From Epilithonimonas arachidiradicis (GTDB lineage Bacteria > Bacteroidota > Bacteroidia > Flavobacteriales > Weeksellaceae), in assembly GCF_003610695.1 (NCBI RefSeq), contig NZ_RAQH01000007.1:124001-188000 (forward strand): a DNA stretch of 64,000 nucleotides. The letters are read 5' to 3'. Under the pieces are notes generated by a model. It was not told the DNA's origin and made no database searches. It was given only the letters and a program-made list of their open reading frames with translations. The number at the start of each line of letters is the position of its first letter. Within the stretch, counting starts at the first letter, position 1. The position numbers and the translations under genes were made by a program. Positions 1-8,374 of this stretch are shown here, one piece after another.

Positions 1-1
1 A

Positions 2-532
2 GGTATATTAAACTCTGCCAATGAAATTGTGCAGACCTCATCGACGGTATCTAATGTGATAAAGAACTTCAATGAAGTTAAGAAAGTTTATGAACAGGGA
101 AAGGAATATTACGATAAGCTCAAGGCGGTCAACAATCTGGTAAAAGATGCCAGAAAGGTTCAGCAGACCGTTCTTTTGGTAGGCGATGTTTCTGAAATGT
201 ATGTCAACAATTTCGGAAAGATGCTGAATGACCCCAACTTCAATGCTCAGGAATTAGCTTCTATTGCCAATGGTTATTCTGCACTTCTGACCGAGAGTAC
301 AGAACTCTTGAAAGAACTGAAAGAAATCATCACCTCGAATGGTCTTTCTCTGAATGATAAAGAAAGAATGGATGTTGTTGACCGAGTGTATAAGGAGGTT
401 AAAGCTTATCATAATCTGGTAAGATACTATACCAATAAAAATATTTCGGTAAGCTATCTAAGAGCTAAAAAGCAGAACAACACCCAAAGAGTGCTGAATC
501 TTTACGGAACTTCTAATCAAAAATACTGGTAA
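2..532 (+). CDS. traI: Conjugative transposon protein TraI-like (5' end outside window)
   Basis: The frame is open from base 2, so the true start lies left of the window; a GTG at 29 is only an internal codon. The visible 177 residues are largely helical and charged, with a coiled-coil-like stretch (NFNEVKKVYEQGKEYYDKLKA). The protein sits directly upstream of traJ, with its stop 1 base before the traJ start. In CTnDOT-type elements this slot is TraI, a small protein needed for assembly of the conjugation machine. The assignment rests on gene order and general character, not on a catalytic motif. Confidence 0.75.
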   Translation, partial: GILNSANEIVQTSSTVSNVIKNFNEVKKVYEQGKEYYDKLKAVNNLVKDARKVQQTVLLVGDVSEMYVNNFGKMLNDPNFNAQELASIANGYSALLTESTELLKELKEIITSNGLSLNDKERMDVVDRVYKEVKAYHNLVRYYTNKNISVSYLRAKKQNNTQRVLNLYGTSNQKYW

Positions 533-533
533 G

Positions 534-1526
534 ATGGAACCGAACAACTTACACGAAGTCCTGCGTTCCGTCTACGAAGAAATGATGCCGATGTGTGCAG
601 ATATGGCGACTGTAGCCAAAGGCGTTGCCGGTTTGGGAGCCCTGTTCTATGTGGCTTTAAAAGTCTGGCAGTCGCTGAGCCGCGCGGAACCGATAGATTT
701 GTTCCCGATGCTCAGACCCTTTGCCATAGGGATCTGTATTATGTTCTTTACCACATTGGTCTTAGGAAGTCTGAATGGAGTGATGAGTCCTATTGTTCAG
801 GGCAGTCATTCCATGCTCGAAAACCAAGTTCTTGATATGAATGATTTGCAGCAGAAAAAAGATCTTTTGGAACGAGAAGCCATGCTTAGAAATCCTGAGA
901 TGGCGTATTTGATTTCAAACGAAGAATTTGACAAAAAGCTGGAAGAGCTCGGATGGTCGCCGTCGGATCTGGTAACGATGTCAGGAATGTATATTGAGAG
1001 AGAAATGTTTGCGATTAAGAAAGATATCAGAGATGGTTTCCGTGAATTTCTTGAAATCCTCTTTCAATCGGCTGCATTGGTTATCGATACCATCAGAACT
1101 TTCTTTCTGATTGTACTTTCCATTTTAGGACCGATTGCCTTTGCGATATCGGTATGGGACGGTTTTCAGACTACTTTGAGCCAATGGCTGACAAGATACA
1201 TCAGTGTTTATCTATGGCTTCCGGTTGCAGATATATTCAGCGCCATTCTTGCCAAGATACAAACTCTGATTTTAGAACGGGATATCGAGATGCTCGCTGA
1301 TCCGACTTTTATTCCTGATACTTCCAATACAGTTTACATCATCTATATGGTGATTGGCATCATCGGCTATTTTACGGTACCGACCGTGACAGGGTGGATC
1401 ATTCAGGCAGGTGGTGCGGGGAATTTCATGCGCAATGTGAACCAGACTGCTACTAAGTCGGGCAATGTCGCAGGAGCGGCATTAGGTTCAACAACAGGAA
1501 ATATTTCGGGAAGATTACTAAAATAA
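534..1526 (+). CDS. traJ: Conjugative transposon inner-membrane protein TraJ
   Basis: This 330-residue polytopic membrane protein matches TraJ of Bacteroidetes conjugative transposons in size and layout. Hydrophobic segments are seen at about residues 24-45, 58-85, 170-205, 220-240 and 265-290, with a soluble helical insert between the first and second groups. By analogy with VirB6/TrbL it is an integral part of the mating-pair channel. The C-terminus is a Gly/Asn/Thr-rich tail. It begins 1 base after traI and is followed 13 bases later by traK, so it belongs to the same transcript. Another frame at 593-835 is a shadow. Confidence 0.92.
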   Translation: MEPNNLHEVLRSVYEEMMPMCADMATVAKGVAGLGALFYVALKVWQSLSRAEPIDLFPMLRPFAIGICIMFFTTLVLGSLNGVMSPIVQGSHSMLENQVLDMNDLQQKKDLLEREAMLRNPEMAYLISNEEFDKKLEELGWSPSDLVTMSGMYIEREMFAIKKDIRDGFREFLEILFQSAALVIDTIRTFFLIVLSILGPIAFAISVWDGFQTTLSQWLTRYISVYLWLPVADIFSAILAKIQTLILERDIEMLADPTFIPDTSNTVYIIYMVIGIIGYFTVPTVTGWIIQAGGAGNFMRNVNQTATKSGNVAGAALGSTTGNISGRLLK

Positions 1527-1539
1527 AAAATACAGTTCT

Positions 1540-2163
1540 ATGGAATTTAAAACTTTAAGAAATATTGAGAGCAGCTTTAAACAGATCCGACTGTTTACGT
1601 TTGTTTTTGCTGTACTGTGTTTTGGGGTCGTTGGGGTCGTCGTATTCAAATCCTATCAGTTCGCTGAAGAACAGCGCCAGAAAATATATGTCTTGGATAA
1701 TGGCAAATCTTTAATGGTGGCGCTATCGCAGGATATGTCAATCAACAGACCCGTAGAAGCAAGAGAGCACGTCAGAAGATTTCACGAATTGTTTTTCACG
1801 ATAGCCCCTGATAAGAATGCGATTGAAAGCAATGTAAAGAGAGCCTTTAATCTCGCAGACCAATCTGCATTTAATTACTACAAGGATCTTCATGAGAAAG
1901 ACTATTACAACAGAATCATCTCCGGTAATATTCAGCAAAGGATTGAGATCGATAGTGTCGTTGCAAATTTCAACAGCTATCCCTATGGCGTGAAGACTTA
2001 TGCCAGACAATTTATTATCCGGTCCAGTAATTTGACCATCAGGAATTTAGTGACAGACTGCTCCTTGGTTAATTCAGTAAGGTCTGACAGTAATCCGCAG
2101 GGATTTACGATTGAAAAATTCAATGTCATTGAAAATAGAGATATCGAAACTGTTGAACGCTAA
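1540..2163 (+). CDS. traK: Conjugative transposon protein TraK
   Basis: The 207 residues have one N-terminal membrane anchor (about residues 18-38, LFTFVFAVLCFGVVGVVVF) and a periplasmic domain. This is the layout of TraK, the VirB8-like bitopic scaffold of Bacteroidetes mating channels. The line MEFKTLRNIESSFKQIRL at the start is characteristic of the family. It lies between traJ and a TraL-like gene in the expected order. A long antisense frame (1738-2010) has no support. Confidence 0.92.
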   Translation: MEFKTLRNIESSFKQIRLFTFVFAVLCFGVVGVVVFKSYQFAEEQRQKIYVLDNGKSLMVALSQDMSINRPVEAREHVRRFHELFFTIAPDKNAIESNVKRAFNLADQSAFNYYKDLHEKDYYNRIISGNIQQRIEIDSVVANFNSYPYGVKTYARQFIIRSSNLTIRNLVTDCSLVNSVRSDSNPQGFTIEKFNVIENRDIETVER

Positions 2164-2164
2164 A

Positions 2165-2443
2165 ATGATCACAATGAAAAAGCTAAGAGATAAAATCGAA
2201 AATTTTGTTTTGAAGACAGAAGACCGTTGGAAAGTTTTTCCGATAGATAGACAGCGATTGTTGACGAAGGTTTTCTTTGGGGGATATTGTTTGCTGACTG
2301 TCATCGTCCTGATCCATATTATTGTTTCAACGGGGCAAAAAAGCAACACCATATCTATCGATCACATTGACGCCATTACTAAGAAACCGGTAGAAAAAGA
2401 TGCAGGACAGATTGATACAACAGAAATACCCATTAAAGAATAG
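2165..2443 (+). CDS. Small TraL-like membrane protein of the tra operon
   Basis: This short bitopic protein (92 residues from the ATG at 2165) has one membrane segment near residues 37-58 (VFFGGYCLLTVIVLIHIIVS) and a short polar tail. The frame is open upstream to an ATG at 2111 inside traK, but starting there would force a 53-base overlap with traK, so 2165 (or 2174) is preferred. Position between traK and traM fits TraL (DUF3989-like). The role in the mating channel is inferred from order only. Confidence 0.75.
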   Translation: MITMKKLRDKIENFVLKTEDRWKVFPIDRQRLLTKVFFGGYCLLTVIVLIHIIVSTGQKSNTISIDHIDAITKKPVEKDAGQIDTTEIPIKE

Positions 2444-2446
2444 CAT

Positions 2447-3745
2447 ATGAAAGATTCAGAGAAAATTAAATTGACAGAAAATGATGTCCCTCAAAATTCT
2501 AATGATGTGAGTGATAATTCTAAGGTTCAATGGGAGAAAATGAAAAAACCGATTATATACTTCTTGATGACAGCAGTTTGTTTAGGTTGCTTTTATCTGA
2601 TCTTTAAACCAAAATCCGATAATAAAATTGTTGAAGAAGCGGGATTTAATGCTGCTATTCCACAGGCGAAGGACGGTCAGCTGCAATCAGATAAACAAAA
2701 GGCTTATGAGCAGCAGCTGTTGGAGCAAAAGAATGAAGAGAAAAGGAATGCAATGACCACTTTGTCCGACTATTGGAATGATCATAACAGATTAAATAAC
2801 GAAAATAGTCAATCACTTTCTACCCATAGTAAAAATGATCTTCAACAATCAGATCAGAATGCGGTCAACAGTTATCGTAATGCACAGCAGACCTTGAGTT
2901 CATTTTATAGTCGGGATGATCAGGAAGTCCATAATCTTAGGAAAGAAATTTCAAGATTAAAGAATGAAGCGAAGCAGAATAACGCTGCTCCGGCAGTTCT
3001 TGGAATGAACGACCAGTTAGAGCTGATGGAAAAATCATATCAGATGGCAGCTAAATACCTTCCAACGAATGCGAAGCAGGAAGAGCCAGCACCAAAAGAA
3101 GAGGATGAAAAGTCAATTGAAAAGAAGATTAAGCTGACACCCGCAAAACCAGCATTTAACAGAATTGTTTCGACATTATACAGAGAGTCCTCTGACAGTG
3201 CATTTATTGCAGGTTTGAATCAGAACAGATTTTATGAGACACAAAATAATTCAAAGAATTCAGCCTCATCTAAAAATGCGATACGGGCTACGGTCTATGA
3301 AACAAAGACTTTAGTTAATGAAAAAACATTATCCATAAGGCTTGCTGAGGGAATGCAACTGGGGCGTGCTGAAATTCCCGCTGGAAGCGTATTGATTGCT
3401 GCAGGGAAATTTCAGGGTGGAAGACTTCAGCTAAAAATTTCTTCCATTCAATACCAAGGGAATGTCTATCCTGTAGAAATCAATGTCCACGACAATGACG
3501 GACAGCCAGGGTTGTATATTCCTTATTCACCAGAACAAACAGCCGTAAGTGATATTGTCGCTAATATGAGTCAGACTTCAGGTACCAATATTATGATGAC
3601 CCAGTCAGCAGGACAACAGATTGCCGCTGATCTGAGCAGGGGAGTTGTGCAGGGTTTGTCCGGCTATTTCCAAAAGAGGATAAGACAATCAAAGGTCATC
3701 GTAAAAGCAGGCCATCAGGTTTTGCTTGTACCCAAAGATAATTAA
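2447..3745 (+). CDS. traM: Conjugative transposon protein TraM
   Basis: This 432-residue protein has a cytoplasmic N-terminus, one membrane segment near residues 35-53 (PIIYFLMTAVCLGCFYLIF), a long Gln/Asn/Lys-rich coiled-coil region (about 60-215), and a compact C-terminal domain (about 245-430) with the AEIPAGSVLIAAGKFQGGRLQLKI stretch typical of the TraM C-domain. The layout resembles VirB10, which bridges the inner and outer membranes. It starts 3 bases after the TraL-like stop and is followed by traN, which usually works with it. Confidence 0.92.
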   Translation: MKDSEKIKLTENDVPQNSNDVSDNSKVQWEKMKKPIIYFLMTAVCLGCFYLIFKPKSDNKIVEEAGFNAAIPQAKDGQLQSDKQKAYEQQLLEQKNEEKRNAMTTLSDYWNDHNRLNNENSQSLSTHSKNDLQQSDQNAVNSYRNAQQTLSSFYSRDDQEVHNLRKEISRLKNEAKQNNAAPAVLGMNDQLELMEKSYQMAAKYLPTNAKQEEPAPKEEDEKSIEKKIKLTPAKPAFNRIVSTLYRESSDSAFIAGLNQNRFYETQNNSKNSASSKNAIRATVYETKTLVNEKTLSIRLAEGMQLGRAEIPAGSVLIAAGKFQGGRLQLKISSIQYQGNVYPVEINVHDNDGQPGLYIPYSPEQTAVSDIVANMSQTSGTNIMMTQSAGQQIAADLSRGVVQGLSGYFQKRIRQSKVIVKAGHQVLLVPKDN

Positions 3746-3761
3746 TCAAAAAAATTAAAAA

Positions 3762-4664
3762 ATGAATACACAAAAGAGCCATTATATTCTCATCATATTA
3801 TTTCTGCTGTTTTTCAGCAAAGCACTTGGTCAGGATTCGGCAATGATCAATGTTTCTCTCGAAGAGGCAAGATTGGAACCTTACAGAATGCAGGTGACGT
3901 ACAGTAAAACGAGCCACGTGATTTTTCCATCTCCTATTCGCTATGTTGATTTGGGAAGTGAATTGTTGGTTGCGAATAAGGCAGAACCTATCGGCAACGT
4001 TCTGAGGATAAAATCTGCAGTCAGAGATTTTGAAGAAGAAACCAATTTTTCGGTGATTACGGAAGATGGTAAGTTTTACAGTTTTGATGTCTTTTACAGC
4101 TCTTATCCTGATGTTCTCAGCTATGATCTGTTAAAGATGCAGAGAAGCAATGAACGTCAATACTCAACCGATGTACTTTTTGAAGATCTAAAAGGAAGTT
4201 CTTCATCTCTGACAGAATTGATTATGGAAAATCTTTACAAAAAAAGTCGCAAAACCGTAAAGTATATAGCCTCGAAAAGCTTTGGTATTCAGTTTTCAGT
4301 CAGAGCATTACACATCAATGACAGTAAATTCTATTTTACCATTGAAATTGATAACAGTAGTAATGTCGCTTATGATATTGAAATGGTCAACTTCAAAATT
4401 GTAGATAAAAAGAACTTAAAAAGAACAGTTGTTCAGGATAAGCTGTTAGAGCCGATTAGATTTTATTTTCCGGTGATGACCGCAATGCACCATTCTAAGA
4501 TAAAGGGTGTTTACTTATTGGAGCAATTTACACTACTAAAAGATCAGGTCTTAGAAATTGAGATTCTGGAAAAGAATGGTGGACGACATCAAAAAGTTCA
4601 GCTTGAGAATACCGAGCTAATCAATGCGAAACTTATCAATAGCTTAAATTTCAAAACCAACTAA
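3762..4664 (+). CDS. traN: Conjugative transposon protein TraN (DUF4138)
   Basis: The 300-residue exported protein has a signal peptide at residues 1-23 (hydrophobic core IILFLLFFS, cut likely after ALG). The mature part is beta-rich, with the TSHVIFPSPIRYVDLGS line that typifies the TraN/DUF4138 family. TraN is taken to be the VirB9-like partner of TraM near the outer membrane. It is followed 1 base after its stop by traO, so translation is probably coupled. Confidence 0.92.
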   Translation: MNTQKSHYILIILFLLFFSKALGQDSAMINVSLEEARLEPYRMQVTYSKTSHVIFPSPIRYVDLGSELLVANKAEPIGNVLRIKSAVRDFEEETNFSVITEDGKFYSFDVFYSSYPDVLSYDLLKMQRSNERQYSTDVLFEDLKGSSSSLTELIMENLYKKSRKTVKYIASKSFGIQFSVRALHINDSKFYFTIEIDNSSNVAYDIEMVNFKIVDKKNLKRTVVQDKLLEPIRFYFPVMTAMHHSKIKGVYLLEQFTLLKDQVLEIEILEKNGGRHQKVQLENTELINAKLINSLNFKTN

Positions 4665-4665
4665 G

Positions 4666-5226
4666 ATGAACAGATTATTGATAATAATGCTTTTCATTTT
4701 AACAATGAATGTACAATCATTTGCACAGCAGATGATTCCAAAGCAAAAGGGATTTGAAATATCCTACTCAGTATATCCTCATTCTCCTGAAAAGCAGAAT
4801 TATGTATTAGCAGCTGGTCTTATTTCTTATGGTAAGAACGGTAAATATGTTTTTGGAAGGGCTGAATACAGCAGGAAATATTATAAGTACAGAAATTACG
4901 AAATACCGATTGATATCTATCTACTGAATGCTGGTTACAGTTTCTATTTGGTAGGTGATTCAATGCGAAATGTAAATTTGAATTTTGGACTCGGTGCTCT
5001 TGCTGGCTATGAAGTGGTTAACAGAAATAAACCACTAATTTACGACGGTTCCTTATTGAACACTACAGAAAGCTTTGTATATGGAGTTTCAGGTAAGTTA
5101 TCTTTAGAAAGTTATCTGACTGAACACATGGTCTTTATTGTAGATGGTCAATTGCGGTTTTTGCAGAACAGCCAGCTTGGAATTTTACATTCTTTGATTG
5201 GATTAGGACTACGGTATAATTTTTAA
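4666..5226 (+). CDS. traO: Conjugative transposon protein TraO
   Basis: The 186-residue protein has a signal peptide (residues 1-20, ending SFAQQ) and then short beta-strand-like repeats ending in RYNF, a terminal aromatic as in outer-membrane beta-barrels. Length and position after traN fit TraO. It probably sits in the outer membrane as part of the mating apparatus. Confidence 0.9.
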   Translation: MNRLLIIMLFILTMNVQSFAQQMIPKQKGFEISYSVYPHSPEKQNYVLAAGLISYGKNGKYVFGRAEYSRKYYKYRNYEIPIDIYLLNAGYSFYLVGDSMRNVNLNFGLGALAGYEVVNRNKPLIYDGSLLNTTESFVYGVSGKLSLESYLTEHMVFIVDGQLRFLQNSQLGILHSLIGLGLRYNF

Positions 5227-5236
5227 AATATCTAAT

Positions 5237-5677
5237 ATGACAAATGCAACTAATTATAAAATACTAAATCTTTTAAAGTATCCACTTATCCTGGTTTTAA
5301 TGGGTATAGTTTTTAATTCATGTCAGAATGATGATTTGGACATAAAGCAAAACTTTCCGTTCGATGTTAAGATGATGCCTATTCCCAGTAAGATCAAAGA
5401 AGGAGAAACAGTAGAAATAAGAATGTCTTTGAAAACATCTGCTAACTTTAGTGAAACTAAATACAGCATACGATATTTTCAATACGAAGGAAGCGGCAAA
5501 CTTCAACATCATTATGATGTACCATATCTTCCAAATGATGAATATCTATTACCGCATAAACAATTCAGGCTGTATTATACTTCTGAATCACAAGAATCTC
5601 ACCAATTCAGTATTTGGATCAAAGATAGTTTTGGTAATGAGAAGCAATTAGATTTTGAGTTTGGTAATGCTTCATAA
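5237..5677 (+). CDS. DUF3872 lipoprotein of the conjugative element (TraQ-like)
   Basis: The 146-residue protein has a lipoprotein signal (LILVLMGIVFNSC, Cys at about residue 29) and a beta-sandwich-like domain beginning FDVKMMPIPSKIKEGETVEIRM, which I recognise as DUF3872. In CTnDOT elements the DUF3872 protein is TraQ. The gene usually found between traO and traQ (a TraP-type primase) is missing here; the two genes are only 10 bases apart. It is the last gene of the operon and is followed by a clear terminator. Confidence 0.85.
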   Translation: MTNATNYKILNLLKYPLILVLMGIVFNSCQNDDLDIKQNFPFDVKMMPIPSKIKEGETVEIRMSLKTSANFSETKYSIRYFQYEGSGKLQHHYDVPYLPNDEYLLPHKQFRLYYTSESQESHQFSIWIKDSFGNEKQLDFEFGNAS

Positions 5678-5699
5678 TAAAAATTGATGTGATGTTGAT

Positions 5700-5726
5700 G
5701 GCTTGGTTTTAAACCAAGCCGTTTTT
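5700..5726 (+). terminator. Rho-independent terminator of the tra operon
   Basis: A perfect inverted repeat (GGCTTGG / CCAAGCC, extendable by T-A pairs into the loop) is followed by GTTTTT. It lies 23 bases after the DUF3872 stop, so it should end the tra transcript. Confidence 0.85.
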
Positions 5727-5761
5727 GGTATAGTTCTTAATTATCATTTACTAAACTAAAC

Positions 5762-6073
5762 ACAATTGCTATTTACCACACCGAATTTAAGCCTCAGGGA
5801 CAAACAGGATTAAGACCATACAAAACATCTAATTTCTGACTAAAACGGATTGCTGAAGACAGCTTGTTTGAACTCCCTAGAAATGCACAATTTACATATA
5901 TATTTCTAAGCTACAACAATGAGGGCTTTATTAAGCATTCAAGGATTGCAGAGATGATGTCAAGTATAGGAGAATATGCCTGTTCGTCTGTAAAATATCC
6001 TAAGTTCAAGAGTTGCAAAACGAATTCAAAGCAATACACAGAAGAGTATTTACATTGTTTAATTAAAGGTTAA
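5762..6073 (+). pseudogene. Remnant of a D12-class adenine-specific DNA methyltransferase (C-terminal end)
   Basis: One frame reads HTEFKPQGQTGLRPYKTSNF, an in-frame TGA, then LKRIAEDSLFELPRNAQF and TYIFLSYNNEG, and ends TEEYLHCLIKG. The TGLRP, YIFLSYNNEG and EYLH lines are those found in the C-terminal part of D12-type (Dam/MboII-like) adenine methylases. The N-terminal catalytic DPPY part is absent, so the gene is dead. A short reading frame from 5864 is open but is only the tail of this relic. It suggests that a modification system was once carried here. Confidence 0.7.
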
Positions 6074-6281
6074 AACCTGTTAAACCGCAACTTTTTCGAA
6101 ATGAAAAGATCGTGCGATGGAACTCGAAAGTGTTGCTCCAAAAAAAATAAAAAAGATATTTTCAACCATAGAGCGAAATGATCTTTTTTTCGTCATTTTG
6201 ATATGACACGTCAACTTTTCTACAACTTTTTTGAAATCGTCGCTGAAGTGATGGCAATTCAAATAGGTTGTGACATTATAT

Positions 6282-6323
6282 GCAAAAAGACAATTCCGAC
6301 TTAAGTCGGAATTGTCTTTTTGC
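6282..6323. terminator. 42-nt perfect palindrome, probable bidirectional terminator
   Basis: The left arm GCAAAAAGACAATTCCGACTT and its exact complement meet with no spacer, giving a 21-bp perfect inverted repeat. A-rich and T-rich ends flank the stem, so either strand would give a hairpin followed by U residues. It lies between the rightward tra side and the leftward small-gene block and probably ends the leftward transcript. Confidence 0.7.
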
Positions 6324-6403
6324 CACATTTTTTTCAGTCAACTTTTAGCGGGTACATATTTAAATTGCTTTTAAGCACTATTTGATTTATATGGTTGACA
6401 AAA

Positions 6404-6631
6404 TTAGTGTTCATTGTAATTGTTTTTTAAGATTGATTTTTTAGAATTACCGTTATAATTAACCTTGTAGCCATTGGATTGAATAATGGTCTCAAGTAAA
6501 TTTCTTGCTTTCGTTAAATCTTCATCATCTATTTTTGTCATATTTAAAAGATGAAGATTTTCGAATTCTTTGATAATACGACCGATGATAGCTAATGCTT
6601 TGTATTCAGTCTTTTGAGATAGAACGCTCAT
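6404..6631 (-). CDS. Small hypothetical protein of the element
   Basis: The 75-residue soluble protein has a helical N-terminal half (EYKALAIIGRIIKEFENLHLLNMTKIDDEDLTKARNLLETIIQSN) and a basic tail. I do not recognise a family. It overlaps the end of the upstream gene by 26 bases, and both read leftward after ssb and the DUF932 gene, so it is probably the last gene of that operon. Confidence 0.5.
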   Translation of the reverse strand: MSVLSQKTEYKALAIIGRIIKEFENLHLLNMTKIDDEDLTKARNLLETIIQSNGYKVNYNGNSKKSILKNNYNEH

Positions 6632-6815
6632 TTTGTTTCTTTTTTAAGATGAGTAATTTTTCATAGATGTCAGTCCAGTAAGCTTTCTGTCTTTTATCAA
6701 ATTCTGCAAAGCTTTTATCTTGATGAGAGTAGCCTTTGAAAGTTTCCGCTTGTTTAATCGCTTTTTCTAAATCGGTTATTTCAATACCTTTTCCGTGTAA
6801 GTCCTTAATTTTCAT
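6606..6815 (-). CDS. Small hypothetical protein of the element
   Basis: A longer frame opens at 6845, but the likely start is the ATG at 6815 (MKIKDLHGKGIEITDLEKAIKQAE, 69 residues), which gives a sensible amphipathic protein and room for a ribosome site after the DUF932 gene. The protein is polar, with no membrane segment or known motif. Small proteins with this N-terminus recur, to my recollection, next to DUF932 genes in Bacteroidetes elements; no function is known to me. Confidence 0.55.
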   Translation of the reverse strand: MKIKDLHGKGIEITDLEKAIKQAETFKGYSHQDKSFAEFDKRQKAYWTDIYEKLLILKKKQNERSISKD

Positions 6816-6863
6816 GATAGTGATTTTTAGAAGCAACCACCACACAGGCGGTTGCCTCTGAGA

Positions 6864-7937
6864 TTAATTAAGATTAAAAACGTCTTTGCCCTCTTTTGCG
6901 AATCCTGTACATAATTCAAATGCTTTTTGCGATTTGATTTGTGCAGTTCCACCCATAACAATAGATTGTAGTTTGGCTTCATCATCTTTGTAGGTCTTTA
7001 CATTTTGGTAAAAACCATTAACAGCGTTATAAGCACCGAACAAAGTCCCTTTGGTCGTTTCCATCTGCTGTGTATCGCTCATCATAGCATAGGCAAAAGC
7101 ATCATCAACGGTATTTTTAAAGACAGTTGACAGTTCGTCAAAGTTTCCCTTTTGAAGATGATTTAAAGTTTCTTTGTTTGGGCAGAGCGCCAATTGAATT
7201 AACTTTTTCATTTCAGCGTCTCCGATGGTTATTTTTGACCAATAATTAAAAGTATTTTCCAATTCATTGCTCAATTTGTTCGCTAATCCCATTACCTTAT
7301 GAGCATCTTCCAACCGTTGTTTTGCTCCTGCGGTATGTCTGATACGTACAACATTGCTCATGTTTTTGAGAGATGCGTTTAAAGTATTTTGGCAAACGAT
7401 ACGGATGGGTGTAAATGCGGCGGTAATGCTTCCGCTTCCATCATGTGAGGTTGTTAAGAAAATATATTTTTCTGTAATATCATCACCGTTTCCAACACGG
7501 ATATAATCGGGAAGTTTGGCTGTAATAAAAATTCTTTCGCCATTTCCTAAAGCTCCTGCAGTCTCGTATAAAATACCGTTCCCACCGCCTACAATTGAAT
7601 CAAAAAAAGAAAAGGCTTCACGATTTTGAACAATATGATAATCTTTTCCAACTACACCTAACACCATATTATTATCAGTTCGGATGTTGGCAAAATAGTT
7701 AGGAACTTCCAATTCCGAATCAATCATTTTAATTCCGTTGTCATTTTCTAAAATTCCTGAGCCTTTGGTAAATAGAGGAGATTTCTCTACATCATAGTCA
7801 AGTCCTGCAAACTTAATTGCTTCCTCACTCGTTGGGTGTTCATGCACAAGCTGTCCTAAGTTGTGCCATGCTTTTTCTTTAACAGTAAAAAATGAGTATT
7901 TCCCTGTTCTGTTGTTGAAATTTAATTGATGTGCCAT
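6864..7937 (-). CDS. DUF932 domain protein (phage/plasmid-like protein)
   Basis: The 357 residues contain the DUF932 pattern: N-terminal AWHNLGQLVHEHPTSEEAIKFAGLDYDV, central VGKDYHIVQNREAFSFFDSIVGGG and RIVCQNTLNASLKN. Such proteins are common on plasmids, phages and conjugative elements. Their function is not settled, though some help against host nucleases or in replication. It is transcribed leftward between ssb and two small genes, 35 bases after ssb. Confidence 0.88.
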   Translation of the reverse strand: MAHQLNFNNRTGKYSFFTVKEKAWHNLGQLVHEHPTSEEAIKFAGLDYDVEKSPLFTKGSGILENDNGIKMIDSELEVPNYFANIRTDNNMVLGVVGKDYHIVQNREAFSFFDSIVGGGNGILYETAGALGNGERIFITAKLPDYIRVGNGDDITEKYIFLTTSHDGSGSITAAFTPIRIVCQNTLNASLKNMSNVVRIRHTAGAKQRLEDAHKVMGLANKLSNELENTFNYWSKITIGDAEMKKLIQLALCPNKETLNHLQKGNFDELSTVFKNTVDDAFAYAMMSDTQQMETTKGTLFGAYNAVNGFYQNVKTYKDDEAKLQSIVMGGTAQIKSQKAFELCTGFAKEGKDVFNLN

Positions 7938-7972
7938 GATAATAATTTTAAATGTTAATATTTTGATTGATT

Positions 7973-8374
7973 TTAGAATGGTAAATCATCGTCTTTGTCG
8001 TTTTCTGCTGATTTTGATTTTGCATTTTCTCCTTTAGTCTTAGGTATTGTACTATTACTATCCTTTTTACTACTGCTGTGGAGTTTAATCTGTGATGTAA
8101 GGAAATTCAGTCCTGCGTGTGCCTCTCCGTCTTTTCCTATCCATGCAGAACTATAGGCTCTACCGTTTAATTCAACTAAAGCTCCCTTAGTAAGAATTTC
8201 AGCCACTTTCGGAGAAATCCAATAAGAACATTCGAAATAGGTAGTTTGTTCGATTCTTTCGCCTTGTTTATTGCGATAATTGTCATTGGTAGCAATTGAG
8301 AAATTGACTACTTGTTTTTCATTAGATAGGATGCGCACTTCCGCATCTCTTGTCAGTCTTTCGATAATGTTCAT
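7973..8374 (-). CDS. ssb: Single-stranded DNA-binding protein
   Basis: This 133-residue protein has an SSB OB-fold (about residues 1-105: MNIIERLTRDAEVRILSNEKQVVNFSIATN, then TTYFECSYW and LVELNGRAYSS) and a flexible Ser/Lys-rich linker. It ends in the acidic tip DKDDDLPF, which recruits repair proteins in SSBs. As an element-borne copy it probably coats the transferred strand during conjugation. It is the first gene of the leftward block, preceded by a long non-coding region. Confidence 0.92.
   Translation of the reverse strand: MNIIERLTRDAEVRILSNEKQVVNFSIATNDNYRNKQGERIEQTTYFECSYWISPKVAEILTKGALVELNGRAYSSAWIGKDGEAHAGLNFLTSQIKLHSSSKKDSNSTIPKTKGENAKSKSAENDKDDDLPF

Noticed and set aside
1738-2352. 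Antisense frames over traK and the TraL-like gene
   Set aside because: Sense genes fit the conserved tra order and family; the antisense proteins have no known features.
6080-6328. 82-codon leftward frame across the 42-nt palindrome
   Set aside because: Half of its N-terminus is coded by the palindrome itself, it has no ribosome site, and the tail looks like chance hydrophobic sequence. No family recognised.
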